A stretch of 64,000 nucleotides of DNA from positions 18,993,319-19,057,318 of the forward strand of contig NC_067206.1 of NCBI RefSeq assembly GCF_026262505.1. Direction: 5' to 3'. The translations under genes and the position numbers were made by a program. Origin of the DNA: Trichomonas vaginalis G3. Its lineage: Eukaryota > Parabasalia > Trichomonadida > Trichomonadidae. The stretch's first letter is position 1. Each line of letters opens with the position of its first letter. Under the pieces are notes generated by a model that searched no databases, was not told where the DNA came from, and saw only the letters and a program-made list of their open reading frames with translations. Below, piece by piece: positions 20,786-30,688 of this stretch.

Positions 20786-21387
20786 AAATTAAAAGTGCGG
20801 GACAAATTTGTCAAGTCTCACCTTTTTAATAACCTTAAATTACGCTTTTCTAATTTTTTTAAAAAATAACTTTAAATCATATTTGAAGAAATTATGTCTA
20901 TGATATATGTTTTATGCTAGAATCTTGGAGTTTTCATGCACTACACAAGAGCTCCAAGGTTCCAAGAGTGAATGCTCAATAGCAATTATAGAGATGTACC
21001 TTTTCAAAATGACTTTTACTGATTAAATTTAATCAATAGAAGACATTTTGAAAAGGTACCTCTACAATTAGATATACAAGAGATTCAAAGCTTCATTTCA
21101 GATAGATTTGAAACTTTGAAACTCTTGGTAGATTTTGAGTGAATGCTGACAATCATCTTTGAGAAGGTTTTCTTTAAGAAAACCTTCTCAAAGAGGTTTC
21201 TCAGGAGCCCTGAGGCTCCCTTTCGTAATGATTGGGAGCCTTGGGGCTCCTGAGACGAAGAATGGCTTCGCCGAATCTTTGATCAGCAGAGGCCAAATGA
21301 AAAGGCCTCTGCTGATGGATTCTCAGGAGCCCTGAGGCTCCCTTTCGTAATGATTGGGAGCCTTGGGGCTCCTGCAGCAGCGTATCG
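20786..21387. repeat. Noncoding region with hairpins and a duplicated GC stem-loop
   Basis: It contains stem-loops at about 21000-21066 (GGTACCTTTTCAAAATG arms), 21155-21195 (TTTGAGAAGGTTTTC arms) and 21280-21316 (CAGCAGAGGCC arms). A 54-bp unit (AGGAGCCCTGAGGCTCCC ... GGGAGCCTTGGGGCTCCT) is repeated at 21199-21252 and 21321-21374, itself foldable and much more GC-rich than its surroundings. Open frames across it are shadows of the repeat. Confidence 0.65.
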
Positions 21388-21779
21388 CTCCGCTCCATTA
21401 ATTTTTTTTAAAAAAGTGCCGTGTGGCAAATTTGTCCTGTTCCCTAAAATTAATGGAAAAAACATGATTATGAAACAATAAGAATTACCGAAAAAGTGAC
21501 AAAACATCAAAAACAGGGAGGGGGTCTCAATTTTTATTACTTATATTATTTTACAATATTTATATAAATACTCTTTATAATATATTTTACTATAAAATTA
21601 TACCTCAAATTCAAATATTTAAAATATTATTTACATAATTATCTCAAAATTATATTTTTATATATTATTTTTCATATGTATAAATCATATAATCTATATC
21701 TATGCAAATCTCATCTAAAATTTTTTGAAACAAACCGCTACCATTTTATAATGTTCCATCTTAAATTCATCATAAATTC

Positions 21780-22580
21780 TGGTACATGTTAGTACCAGAG
21801 TCTTCAAATCTCAAACACTCTGGTACCAACATGTACTAGACGCGAGTTTCCAATGCCCTCGTACGATTTTCTATTAAGATCTTCTTGAATGAGAAGGTCT
21901 TCATAGAAACTCGTACGAGGGCTTCTCTTTTAAATACTCTGGTACCTGCTGGTATCGGAGTCGACTTTACAGCCCTTTCCCCAATTTTGAAGCTGGGGAA
22001 AGTTTTCAAGCAATGAAAGGGAAGCTCTCGCTATGAGGTGAAAATCTAGAATTTTTACCTCATAGCGAGTAATCCTTTGTTAATTGCTTGAAAACTTTCT
22101 TCAAATTATCAAAATTTCGAGGAAAGTTTCCTTGCTTCAAAGTAGAGATGGAGCCCTTTGAGCCACTGCATATAGGTCAGTGACTCAAAATACTCCATCT
22201 CTACTAGAAATCGCCAAAATTTGGGTCGCAATCTTTGAAATGCGACGCAAGTTTTGGCAATTTCGCGAGGGACTTGCTCCATTTGGTGCATAGATTCACA
22301 CTCTATGCACCAGATGGAACAATTCTTTCGCTGACAGCGGGAAACTTTGTCTGAATAGTTTAACATTCAGACAAAGTTTTCCGCTGTCAGAGAGGGAATG
22401 GAAGGGTAAGAGGTATATATTCATAATGTATATCTCTTACTCTTCCATTCCCTCAAGAAAGTTCAAAAACTTGGGTGCAATCAGAACTGATTGCACCCAA
22501 GTTTTTGAATTTTGTATAAGGAATTGTTGGCTATGATGTACTGATCATGAATCAGTACATCATAGCCAACAATTCTACCT
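21780..22580. repeat. Hairpin array of element G
   Basis: A dozen or so stem-loops, some nested. Examples: CTGGTACATGTTAGTACCAG-type arms, TCGTACGAGGGC arms, CTATGAGGTGAAAATCTAGA arms, TGGAGCCCTTTGAG arms, GCCAAAATTTGGGTCGC arms, GGAAACTTTGTCTGAATAG arms, and AATTGTTGGCTATGATGTAC arms. Same architecture as H, A, B, F and J arrays. The position upstream of the transposase gene might also place promoter signals here, but none is evident. Confidence 0.75.
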
Positions 22581-22823
22581 TTTAACCAAAGATAATTGAT
22601 TCGTATGTAAAATATTAAGCTAAAATTTCTCTTTCTTTTAGTACACATTCTTCCATTTCGTGTACATGTATCATATATTAAGTACTAGTTATCTATTCTA
22701 TATCCTTTATCCCAATTTAGATACTCAAAGATAATTCTTTTTCAGAAGAAAAAAAATATTTTCTATTAAACCGTTATTTTTTCAATGTGAGTTTTCAATT
22801 TTATTTTTCCTTTTTGCTGCTCA

Positions 22824-24503
22824 ATGCAACATCCTCCACCCGATCCTCCATGCGAGGTTGATCAAGCCATAGGATATTTAGAATATTCTCGTTTTGTTAT
22901 AGCTGCAGAGCTGCATGGTAACATAAGATTTGTCAAAGACCCACAAAAACTATCAATTGGAACAGGAGTATTAATCTACCACCGATGCGAATACGAAGGC
23001 TGCCCAGCAGGCTTTAAATTTATTAAAAATTTCGACAATTACATTTTTAAATCTGCAAACTTAACTCATATTCACTCAGGACCACCACCACAACATAAAA
23101 ATACACCTACAAGTGGTACTTACCGTGCTTGGATTAAAAAATTTCTCATGAATCACGGAAGTCCACTTAATGCAACACAAGAAGTCAACAAAACGCTTGA
23201 AATACCTAAAGATCATACTTGTATTCACATGACTATGAAACAAACTGCAATCAATCAATTGAAATATTATTTACAACAAAAAGATCTTATGAGATCTTTA
23301 CCAGACATATCTTTAAATCAATTTCAATCTTTACAAAACTATGTTAATCAATGGGAAGATCAACATGATGACCTTATTTATTTTGACATTCAAGGTGAAG
23401 ATACTGATTTTCCAGACAAATTGGTTTTTATTTACTCTGATAATGATATGATCTCTCAAATTCATGAAAAACCACCAATTTATCACTTAGACTCTACGTT
23501 TAAATTAATTATTCATGGATTTCCTTTTTATGTATTAGCTACCAAATTTGCTAATACTCATTCTATCCCTTTGTGTTATTTTATAATATATCCAGATAAT
23601 AGTGAAAATATTTCTTTTTGCTTAAGTAAATATTTTGAAACAACTCACACAGAACCTGAATTTATCATGTCTGACTGTGCACTAAACATTTTCAACGGGA
23701 TTAGGAATTCATTTCCGGAGTGCAATATCTTTTGGTGCGCGCTACATGTAATACGCGCACTTAAAAAGAATCTCTCAAAGATAAATGATGAAGAGATTAG
23801 ATCAGAAGTCGAAAAATTTATGAACATTTTATGTTATTATCGTGATTGCACAGAAGAAGATGCTGCAAAAATGTATAAAGAGCACATTATTGATAAAATT
23901 CAAGATCAATTGGAATTTAATCAATACTTTACACGTCAGTGGGACATTCATAAACAACAGTGGATAGCCGCTGCCAGACCAAATGGATTAACCGTTGTGA
24001 ATAACGTTTCTGAATCTTTATTTAAAAAGATAAAATATCACAATTTTGGCTGCGTTAAAAATCAAAGAATTGATGTTTTTGTCAAAAATCTTTTAGAAGA
24101 AGTTGCACCCAATTACTTTTATCGTATTAAAAACGATTTACTTCAAACAGGTTTTATTCCTTCAATTAGAATTCGCGAGCCTCGATTGACAGATTATAAA
24201 ACAAAATTGAAAAGAGAAGTTCAATCACGTTTATACCAAGTATTAAATTTTGTTCAGAATCAAGAAGCCAATTTGAATCCATTAAGATTTTTATTGGAAA
24301 ATGCTGAAGAAAAGCTTTCTCAAATAAATGAGAAGATACAAAATTCAATTACATATTTAAGATCGTTTGAAATTCCAAATGAATTGTTAGATACGTATAT
24401 GTTAGAAATTAATGAATTTTGTTATAATTCTCCAGGTTATATTTTAGAACATTTCGAAGAATTTTTGGAGGATTTCAAAGAAAAGAATAATTTAATAGAC
24501 TAA
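22824..24503 (+). CDS. MULE transposase, element G (appears intact)
   Basis: 559 residues from ATG. An N-terminal zinc-type/FLYWCH-WRKY-like part (YHRCEYEGCPAGFKF ... THIHSG: C, C, H, H pattern, residues about 52-90) leads to the MULE domain: YHLDSTFKLIIHGFPFYVLA with the first catalytic D, then EFIMSDCALNIFNGI with the second D, and FWCALHVIRALKKNL (the C/W..H motif). A WxxxxxPxGLTVVNNVSES segment and a helical C-terminus that may include the catalytic E complete it. Such enzymes excise and insert Mutator elements in the nucleus. It has no interruption and ends about 108 bp before the right terminus. Confidence 0.85.
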   Translation: MQHPPPDPPCEVDQAIGYLEYSRFVIAAELHGNIRFVKDPQKLSIGTGVLIYHRCEYEGCPAGFKFIKNFDNYIFKSANLTHIHSGPPPQHKNTPTSGTYRAWIKKFLMNHGSPLNATQEVNKTLEIPKDHTCIHMTMKQTAINQLKYYLQQKDLMRSLPDISLNQFQSLQNYVNQWEDQHDDLIYFDIQGEDTDFPDKLVFIYSDNDMISQIHEKPPIYHLDSTFKLIIHGFPFYVLATKFANTHSIPLCYFIIYPDNSENISFCLSKYFETTHTEPEFIMSDCALNIFNGIRNSFPECNIFWCALHVIRALKKNLSKINDEEIRSEVEKFMNILCYYRDCTEEDAAKMYKEHIIDKIQDQLEFNQYFTRQWDIHKQQWIAAARPNGLTVVNNVSESLFKKIKYHNFGCVKNQRIDVFVKNLLEEVAPNYFYRIKNDLLQTGFIPSIRIREPRLTDYKTKLKREVQSRLYQVLNFVQNQEANLNPLRFLLENAEEKLSQINEKIQNSITYLRSFEIPNELLDTYMLEINEFCYNSPGYILEHFEEFLEDFKEKNNLID

Positions 24504-24669
24504 AAAATTTATTATTTTTATTTATTGTGAATTTTAAATTGTCACTTTTTAAGTGTTACTCCCTATTGAAAGTGTCACTTTTGGGTGTCACTTTTCGGAA
24601 ATTCTTATATACTCCGCTCCATTAATTTTTTTAAAAAAGTGCCGTGTGGCAAATTTGTCCTGTTCCCTA

Positions 24670-27046
24670 AAATTAATGGAAAAAACATGATTATGAATAA
24701 TTAACAATAATAAATATCATGGTTTTGGATTATTTAAACAGCTATAAAAGAACGAATTTTACAAATTACGATAAAAAATTATTGAAAAATAATGAAGAGG
24801 ATAAGGATTTGAATCGAAAATTAAAAGGATGATTATGTGTCAAATTAAATTAAAATAAAAATTTTAGAAGATTTAGACAAGAAATAGTGCAAAGAATTAG
24901 AATTAACATAAAAATCGAAAATTTAATAAAGGAGAGATAAAATTATTGTAGTATTCAATTGAAAAATTTTATAAATAAGGAATATTGGTAAACAAATAAG
25001 TTTCATCTAAAAAAGGAAAATAAAAATATAAAAATTGAAATAAAAACAGAAATATAAAATATTTTTAAAATGCAAAAAAGTTTCATACTAATCGTTTTTG
25101 TATAATATTTATCATTGAAAGATTATTGAAAGATATTTTGAAAGAAATCGAAAGAGTTAAGAAATATTGAGAAGAAGGACAATTGAATGAATTTTTGGCC
25201 GATTGTGCTATGCAAAGTTGATGATAATTGCAGGAAATTTTGAGATTTTCGAGGTTTTGGAGGGTGTGAGTACTATTATATGTAATAGTATCTTACACCC
25301 TCCAATTCATCCTATGGCGTCGAGAAAATTTTGGTGAAATGTCGTCGCATTTCACCAAAATTTCTCGGCGCCATATAGAGAACTAGAGTCTGCGAGGTAC
25401 TGATTCTATCTATGTACCTCACAGACCCTAGTTCTCAGCCAAAATGGCTAAAATTGCTCGCAATTGTTTGCCATGTAAACGGTCACTTTTTGAAGAGATT
25501 TGACATTCTGTCAAATCTCCTTTTTTCCTATATAAGAATTTTTGACAAAAAATCATGGACGGTGCGTTTAATATATGAGTTGTTTGAGTGTTTATGTTAT
25601 CTATATGAGGTTAAAAACGTGAAATAATATAAAATGAGTTGTTGATTCTGAGTTTTGAGCGTGGATCAGAAGTCGGAGGCAAGGTTTCGGATACCGCGCT
25701 TCAATTCGTTGTAGGAGGCATTGGCATTGAGGAACCTTTCATGCCACATATCAGACTCCCTTCCAAACCTGTATTTTTCGGAACGAAGATCAGCGATCTC
25801 TTCTTCTGGTCAAGCCTCGTTTTGAGAAGAGTGATAAACTCACCCTTTGAAGTGAGGTCCTGAGTGGCTTTTAGGAGTTTTACCTTAAGATCTTCGATAT
25901 GAAGGTTTGACTCCTCAAGAACTTTCAATGCATTCCTCTTTTGGAAGGTAAGGTGAAGCTCTCGAGGTGTAGCATTCGGTCCTTTCCTTACAATCACTAA
26001 TCTCGGTCTTCTGGCTCTGCGCGGCCAGGAGGATTGTCTCATACACAGAGGACTCTTCTTCAGTCACTTCTGGCTTCTGGTTGACAAGAGTCCTAGCACG
26101 AGTTGAGTTGGCGATCATTATAAAAATGTAAACATTAAGTGTCAAATATTTTTTGCCATTTAAACTCTTTTTCCTTCTTATATAGGAAAAAAGGAGATTT
26201 GACAGAATGTCAAATCTCTTCAAAAAGTGACCGTTTACATGGCAAACAATTGCGAGCAATTTTAGCCATTTTGGCTGAGAACTAGGGTCTGTGAGGTACA
26301 TAGATAGAATCAGTACCTCGCAGACTCTAGTTCTCTATATGGCGCCGAGAAATTTTGGTGAAATGCGACGACATTTCACCAAAATTTTCTCGACGCCATA
26401 GGATGAATTGGAGGGTGTAAGATACTATTACATATAATAGTACTCACACCCTCCAAAACCTCGAAAATCTCAAAATTTCCTGCAATTATCATCAACTTTG
26501 CATAGCACAATCGGCCAAAAATTCATTCAATTGTCCTTCTTCTCAATATTTCTTAACTCTTTCGATTTCTTTCAAAATATCTTTCAATAATCTTTCAATG
26601 ATAAATATTATACAAAAACGATTAGTATGAAACTTTTTTGCATTTTAAAAATATTTTATATTTCTGTTTTTATTTCAATTTTTATATTTTTATTTTCCTT
26701 TTTTAGATGAAACTTATTTGTTTACCAATATTCCTTATTTATAAAATTTTTCAATTGAATACTACAATAATTTTATCTCTCCTTTATTAAATTTTCGATT
26801 TTTATGTTAATTCTAATTCTTTGCACTATTTCTTGTCTAAATCTTCTAAAATTTTTATTTTAATTTAATTTGACACATAATCATCCTTTTAATTTTCGAT
26901 TCAAATCCTTATCCTCTTCATTATTTTTCAATAATTTTTTATCGTAATTTGTAAAATTCGTTCTTTTATAGCTGTTTAAATAATCCAAAACCATGATATT
27001 TATTATTGTTAATTATTCCTAATCATGTTTTTTTTCCATTAATTTT
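24670..27046. repeat. 2.4-kb interrupted palindrome
   Basis: The left arm, 24670 to about 25535, and the right arm, about 26180 to 27046, are near-perfect inverse copies (~860 bp), with a unique ~640-bp centre. Each arm has AT-rich DNA outside and three hairpins of the element A/B type inside. The inner end reads GGAGATTTGACAGAATGTCA with CTATATAAG beyond, like an H-type terminus. It looks like two copies of one transposon placed tail to tail around a piece of host gene. Confidence 0.8.
25666..26118 (-). pseudogene. Captured fragment of an unrecognised coiled-coil gene
   Basis: It reads from ATG at 26118 (MIANSTRARTLVNQKPEVTE) through an acidic and helical region (EESNLHIEDLKVKLLKATQD, KGEFITLLKTRLDQKKRS) to a terminal YNELKRGIRNLASDF and stop at 25666. 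Two frameshifts are needed along ~150 codons. Its base composition is clearly more GC-rich and codon-biased than the transposons around it, so I take it for a decayed host gene segment between the palindrome arms. Leucine/charged heptads suggest a coiled coil. Function unknown. Confidence 0.45.
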
Positions 27047-27149
27047 AATTTTTTATTTTCTGAACCATTTAAATTAATTTTGTTAAGAATATTTTTTCAT
27101 TATAGACTTCTCAAATAATTAAATTATTCTCAAATTCTCACAAATTATT

Positions 27150-27154
27150 TCATT
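27150..27154 (+). promoter_or_regulatory. Inr-like initiator of element I ORF A
   Basis: TCATT with A+1 at 27152 lies 18 nt before the ORF A ATG (27170). It matches the trichomonad Inr consensus and spacing, supporting the ATG choice and suggesting the transposon carries its own promoter. Confidence 0.4.
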
Positions 27155-27169
27155 TCAAATTTGTTTAAA

Positions 27170-28420
27170 ATGAATTTGTACACCTTAGTTGATTCAGCTT
27201 GGCTTGAAACAGCTCTAGCACAGATTCAAAGGCGCACACCGTTAGCCATTGTTCTCACAAATGTTCCATTAGTCAACAACACTATTCGTTCATCAATTAA
27301 CAAGATAACATTTTACAAAACTCTCTTATGTAATAGACTAATTACTATTGAAGAGTACTTACATCATACATACAAACTTCAAGAGTTTACTACTTTCTAC
27401 ATTAAATATAATAATCGACTCTACGAGTGTTCATCCATTTTGAAACACAGAGATGACACTCTCCTTACCGATTATTTGATATTACAAAGTTCAAACGACT
27501 CTCGTATACAGGAAGAACCCTCATCAGCCAGCACTCCTCTACAACGCCAGCTCTCTGCCAACACCTCGACACAGCAACAACTCTCTGCCAACACTCCTCT
27601 TCAACGCCAGCTCTCTGCCAGCACTCCTCTACAACGCCAGCTTTCATCAGCCAGCACTACCAACACTCCCCCACAGCCACAACTCTCAATAGCCAACGCT
27701 CCTCTACAAAGCCCACTTTCTTCCAACACCCCGCCACAACGCCAGCTCTCTGCCAACGCTCCTCTTCAACGCCACCTTTCATTAGCTAGCAGTACCAACG
27801 CTCCTCTACACAGCCCACTTTCTTCCAACACCCCGCCACAACGCCAGCTCTCTGCCAACGCTCCTCTTCAACGCCAGCTTTCATTAGCTAGCAGTACCAA
27901 CACTCCCCCACAGCCACAACTCTCTGCCAACACCCCTCTTCAGCGCCAGCTATCTGCCAACACTCTTCTACAGCAACAACTCTCTGCCAACACTCCCCCA
28001 CAACGACAGCTCTCTGCCAATACTCAGCCTCAGCCTCACCCATCTGTGTCTATTCCCTTTAAGCGCGGGAGACCCAAAGTTAATGTACCAAAAGATCTTA
28101 AGGTAACTATTAGAAACCTAATTGAGCAGCATGGCCATCTTGGAATAATCTCCGCCTATAACCAAATAAATAAAGATATCGAATATGCCAAATCTCATTT
28201 TGAGGCATTTTTGGACATGAAGACGGGTATTGTTCCACAGCCCACGCCTACCCAAGCATGGTTCTCCGCTATTGAACGTTTTAAGCCCCTGAATCAAATT
28301 TCTTCCACAATTCCTTCCGGACTTATGATTGAAGAGTCTCCATTATCATTTCCATCTGAGCTGAGGAACATTAAATATCTTACAAACCCTCTTCCACATC
28401 CCCCTCAAGACATATGGTAG
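27170..28420 (+). CDS. Element I ORF A: HTH-like protein with Q-rich repeats
   Basis: 416 residues from ATG at 27170 (the frame is open 9 bp further up from a TTG). Residues 1-120: helical, NLYTLVDSAWLETALAQIQ. About 120-290: 10-12 residue repeats of the form TPLQRQLSAN, roughly 17 units against about 13 in copy 1 and 5 in copy 4. Then KRGRPKVNVPKDLKVTIRN and IEQHGHLGIISAYNQINKDI, which looks like a basic arm plus helix-turn-helix as in IS3/IS481 transposases. C-terminus PPQDIW, stop overlapping the ORF B start (ATGGTAG). Probably binds element ends and acts with ORF B. The only complete ORF A in the window. Confidence 0.65.
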   Translation: MNLYTLVDSAWLETALAQIQRRTPLAIVLTNVPLVNNTIRSSINKITFYKTLLCNRLITIEEYLHHTYKLQEFTTFYIKYNNRLYECSSILKHRDDTLLTDYLILQSSNDSRIQEEPSSASTPLQRQLSANTSTQQQLSANTPLQRQLSASTPLQRQLSSASTTNTPPQPQLSIANAPLQSPLSSNTPPQRQLSANAPLQRHLSLASSTNAPLHSPLSSNTPPQRQLSANAPLQRQLSLASSTNTPPQPQLSANTPLQRQLSANTLLQQQLSANTPPQRQLSANTQPQPHPSVSIPFKRGRPKVNVPKDLKVTIRNLIEQHGHLGIISAYNQINKDIEYAKSHFEAFLDMKTGIVPQPTPTQAWFSAIERFKPLNQISSTIPSGLMIEESPLSFPSELRNIKYLTNPLPHPPQDIW

Positions 28421-28806
28421 AAAGAGCTTTTAGAGAGCTAGGCTTGGCACGTCCAAGGGGACCCTATCGGCCAAAAGGAAAGACAAGATACTTAGCTGCC
28501 TTTCCTAACCAAATATGGCACGTTGATATCCACTTTCTTGGCAAAAAGAGAAGTCAGATTCTTTATGCTGTGATTGATGACTGCACAAGGCTCATCATAG
28601 AATGGCAGCATCTTTCGTCAAAACATGCTAGCCAAACAGTGAAAGTAATTAAGAGAGCAATAGCCCGTTATGGACCACCACATACAATTTGGTCCGATAA
28701 TGGCGGCGAGAATAAAGGCGAGTTCGTAAAGGCTATGAGGGTTCGGGGGATCAATAATGTATATATTGTCCCCCATTGCCCATACCAAAATGGGAAAATC
28801 GAGCGT
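28414..28806 (+). pseudogene. Element I ORF B, truncated
   Basis: Starts at ATG 28414 inside ATGGTAG. It keeps D38 (WHVDIHFLG), D95 (SDNGGENKG) and E130 (QNGKIER), but element sequence ends right there. The open frame continues to 28893 through unrelated DNA, which adds a spurious tail. The acidic C-terminal half is missing, so this copy is probably inactive. Confidence 0.75.
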
Positions 28807-29299
28807 AGGGATGCGTTAAACACGCCATTTGACCGGGCGTACATTTTTTTTGTTCGCCCAAAAATTTCGCCATTTGAGAAATTCAAAAATTAAAAATAAA
28901 ATTTTAATCTTGATTTTTTTATTTTCGTGATTTTTTTGAAACTTACATAAGCGATCAAATACTTTTTTTAAGTAATCGTTTATTATATATAAATATATCT
29001 TAATAAATTTAATTCCTTAAGAAAGAGCGTGTTCAAATTTAAAATCTCATACAATATTTTCTTAATGGCGTATTTTTCTGAGGTCGCCCAAATAAAGGCG
29101 AATTCAAAATTGAGAACTCCAAGGCGTATGGCGAGTATTCAAAAAGTACGCCACTTACAAAATATTGAATGTGGATTATCAATTTTTTGGCGTGTTCAAT
29201 TTCAAATTTTGATATTTATATTTATTTTATTCAGTATAATGCTAAGAATTAAAATATAAAATTCATAGAATTTTTTCTTTGAAAATATTTTACATTTTT
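28807..29299. other. Unidentified DNA with scattered GGCGTA/CGCC motifs
   Basis: No gene is supported. Short GGCGTA, GGCGAR and CGCCC words recur in both orientations (28822-28880 and 29065-29200) in otherwise AT-rich DNA, e.g. CGCCCAAAAATTTCGCC and GGCGTATGGCGAGTATT. This may be the end region of an unrecognised element; it begins exactly where element I copy 2 is cut. Confidence 0.4.
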
Positions 29300-29304
29300 A
29301 TTAG

Positions 29305-29777
29305 ACCACTCCTAGACTAGTCCTCAGGTTATCCTCAGATCATCCTCAGACTACTCCTTATCAGATTACTCATCATCCTCAGACTACTCCTTAGACCCCT
29401 CCACATCAGATTACTCCTCAGATCTTCCTCATAAGACTCCTCCTCAGATCTTCCTCCTGAGACTACTCTTCAGACTACTCCTTAGAGTCCTCCTCATCAG
29501 ACTAGTCCTGAGACTAGTCCTCAGACTACTCCTGAAACTACTCCTCAGATTATCCTCAAACTACTCCTCAGATTATCCTCAAACTACTCCTCGGTCTAAT
29601 CCTCAGACTCCTCCTCAGATTATGCTCAGATTATCCTCAAACTCCTCAGATTATCCTCAGACTAGTCCTCAAACTCCTCAGTCTAATCCTCAGACTCCTC
29701 AGACTACTCCTCAGACTACTCCTCAAACTACTCCTCAGACTACTCCTCAAACTACTCCTCAAACTCCTCCTTAGATT
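29305..29777. repeat. CTCCTCAGACTA-type minisatellite
   Basis: About 470 bp of a degenerate repeat built from CTCCTCAGA with ATTAT, CTA or TCAG spacers (units mostly 9-15 bp, e.g. ACTACTCCTCAGACTACTCC). Strongly strand-asymmetric (pyrimidine-rich on the plus strand). All frames are interrupted often, so it is not an obvious coding repeat. A purine-rich stretch (29875-29955) follows. Confidence 0.8.
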
Positions 29778-30140
29778 ATCACTTTACATATATATATCGA
29801 TAACTAAATAATTACTTATTATACTTTCTTTATTTTTTTTAATTTTAAAATAATATTAATATATCTTTCTACGTTTAATGATGAAAAGAGAAAGAGGAGT
29901 AAAAAGAGGAAAGAGAAAAGAAACAGAGAGAGAAAAAAAAAAGAAAGAGGGGGCACAAACTTGCCCAGTGAGGTGAAGTGAAAAGTAACAGGTTTGCATG
30001 TCAGAAATGTAAAGTGTCAGATTTGAAACAAAAAATGGATTAATTTATTATTATATGATAGAGAGATTTGGTAAGTTACTATCAAATTTGTAAGTAAGGG
30101 AAAAAAAGTAAGAAAGAAAAAAAATTAAAAAAAAATAAAA

Positions 30141-30523
30141 AGCCACTCGCTTCGCTCGCGGTTGACAAAAAGAACAAATTCGAAAAATAATTGTATGAAA
30201 TTACGAAACTAAGCCACTCGCTTCGCTCGCGGCTTAAGAAAAGAACATATTTCAGATTATCGATACTAAGAATTTTTTTATTTTATTACATTTTTTTGCA
30301 TTTTTTTAAAGCTTCTTAACTTAAATCATGGAATGTCTCAAAGACAAAAGTAGCATACAGCATGTAAAGCTAAAGAAAGATAATCATAATTAATACCTTA
30401 ATTTTTAATATTACGCATTTTTAGGTGCAAAATTTAAAAACATTCTAATACAATAGAGCAGTTTCCAAAAGTAGCATACAGCATGCAAAGCTAAAGAAAG
30501 ATAATCATAATTAATACCTTTAA
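30141..30523. repeat. Short direct repeats upstream of free MULE gene
   Basis: AGCCACTCGCTTCGCTCGCG occurs at about 30142 and 30213, much more GC-rich than its surroundings. A ~60-bp unit (starting AAAAGTAGCATACAGCATG, ending TAATACCTT) occurs at about 30344 and 30466, with one base difference noted. They lie 3' of the minus-strand MULE gene and may be terminal debris of its element. No gene here. Confidence 0.6.
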
Positions 30524-30688
30524 AGTTTAAAATCTTGATTTTTTTTAAAATCAAATATTTATAACTTTAATACATACAGCTTAAACCTTATACTTGTTTT
30601 CTCTTGTGAGAAAGCAATCTTACAAAGCTAACAATCCTAAAAAATAAAGAATTAAAATTTAATAATTAATCTAAAATTAAAATCAAAA

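Larger units (their letters stand above)
21475..24611 (+). mobile_element. MULE element G
   Basis: About 3.14 kb. Within 6 bp of each direct repeat lie inverted termini AAGAATTACCGAAAAAGTGA (left) and, read inward from the right, AAGAATTTCCGAAAAGTGAC. Contents from left: AT-rich DNA (21535-21780), a hairpin array (about 21780-22580), then an apparently intact MULE transposase gene. This may be a currently or recently autonomous element. Confidence 0.8.
21388..24697. repeat. 86-87 bp direct repeats flanking MULE element G
   Basis: The repeats occupy 21388-21474 and 24612-24697. They start CTCCGCTCCATTAATTTTTT, include GTGCCGTGTGGCAAATTTGT, and end CATGATTATGAA. They differ only by one T in a T-run. 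They sit directly outside the inverted termini of element G, so they behave like a very long target duplication. Confidence 0.8.
27047..28806 (+). mobile_element. Element I, copy 2 (3' end lost)
   Basis: Plus-strand copy with complete ORF A and the first ~130 codons of ORF B. It ends abruptly inside the catalytic motif (after GKIER) at 28806, where unrelated DNA begins. Its upstream boundary abuts the palindrome. No terminal repeats remain. Confidence 0.7.

Noticed and set aside
21201-21510. Minus-strand frames over the 54-bp GC-rich repeats
   Set aside because: Repeat-derived, with no codon character; the two units are stem-loops.
28807-28893. C-terminal extension of the element I ORF B in copy 2
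   Set aside because: Sequence leaves the element exactly after the GKIER motif; the rest is chance open frame in unrelated DNA.
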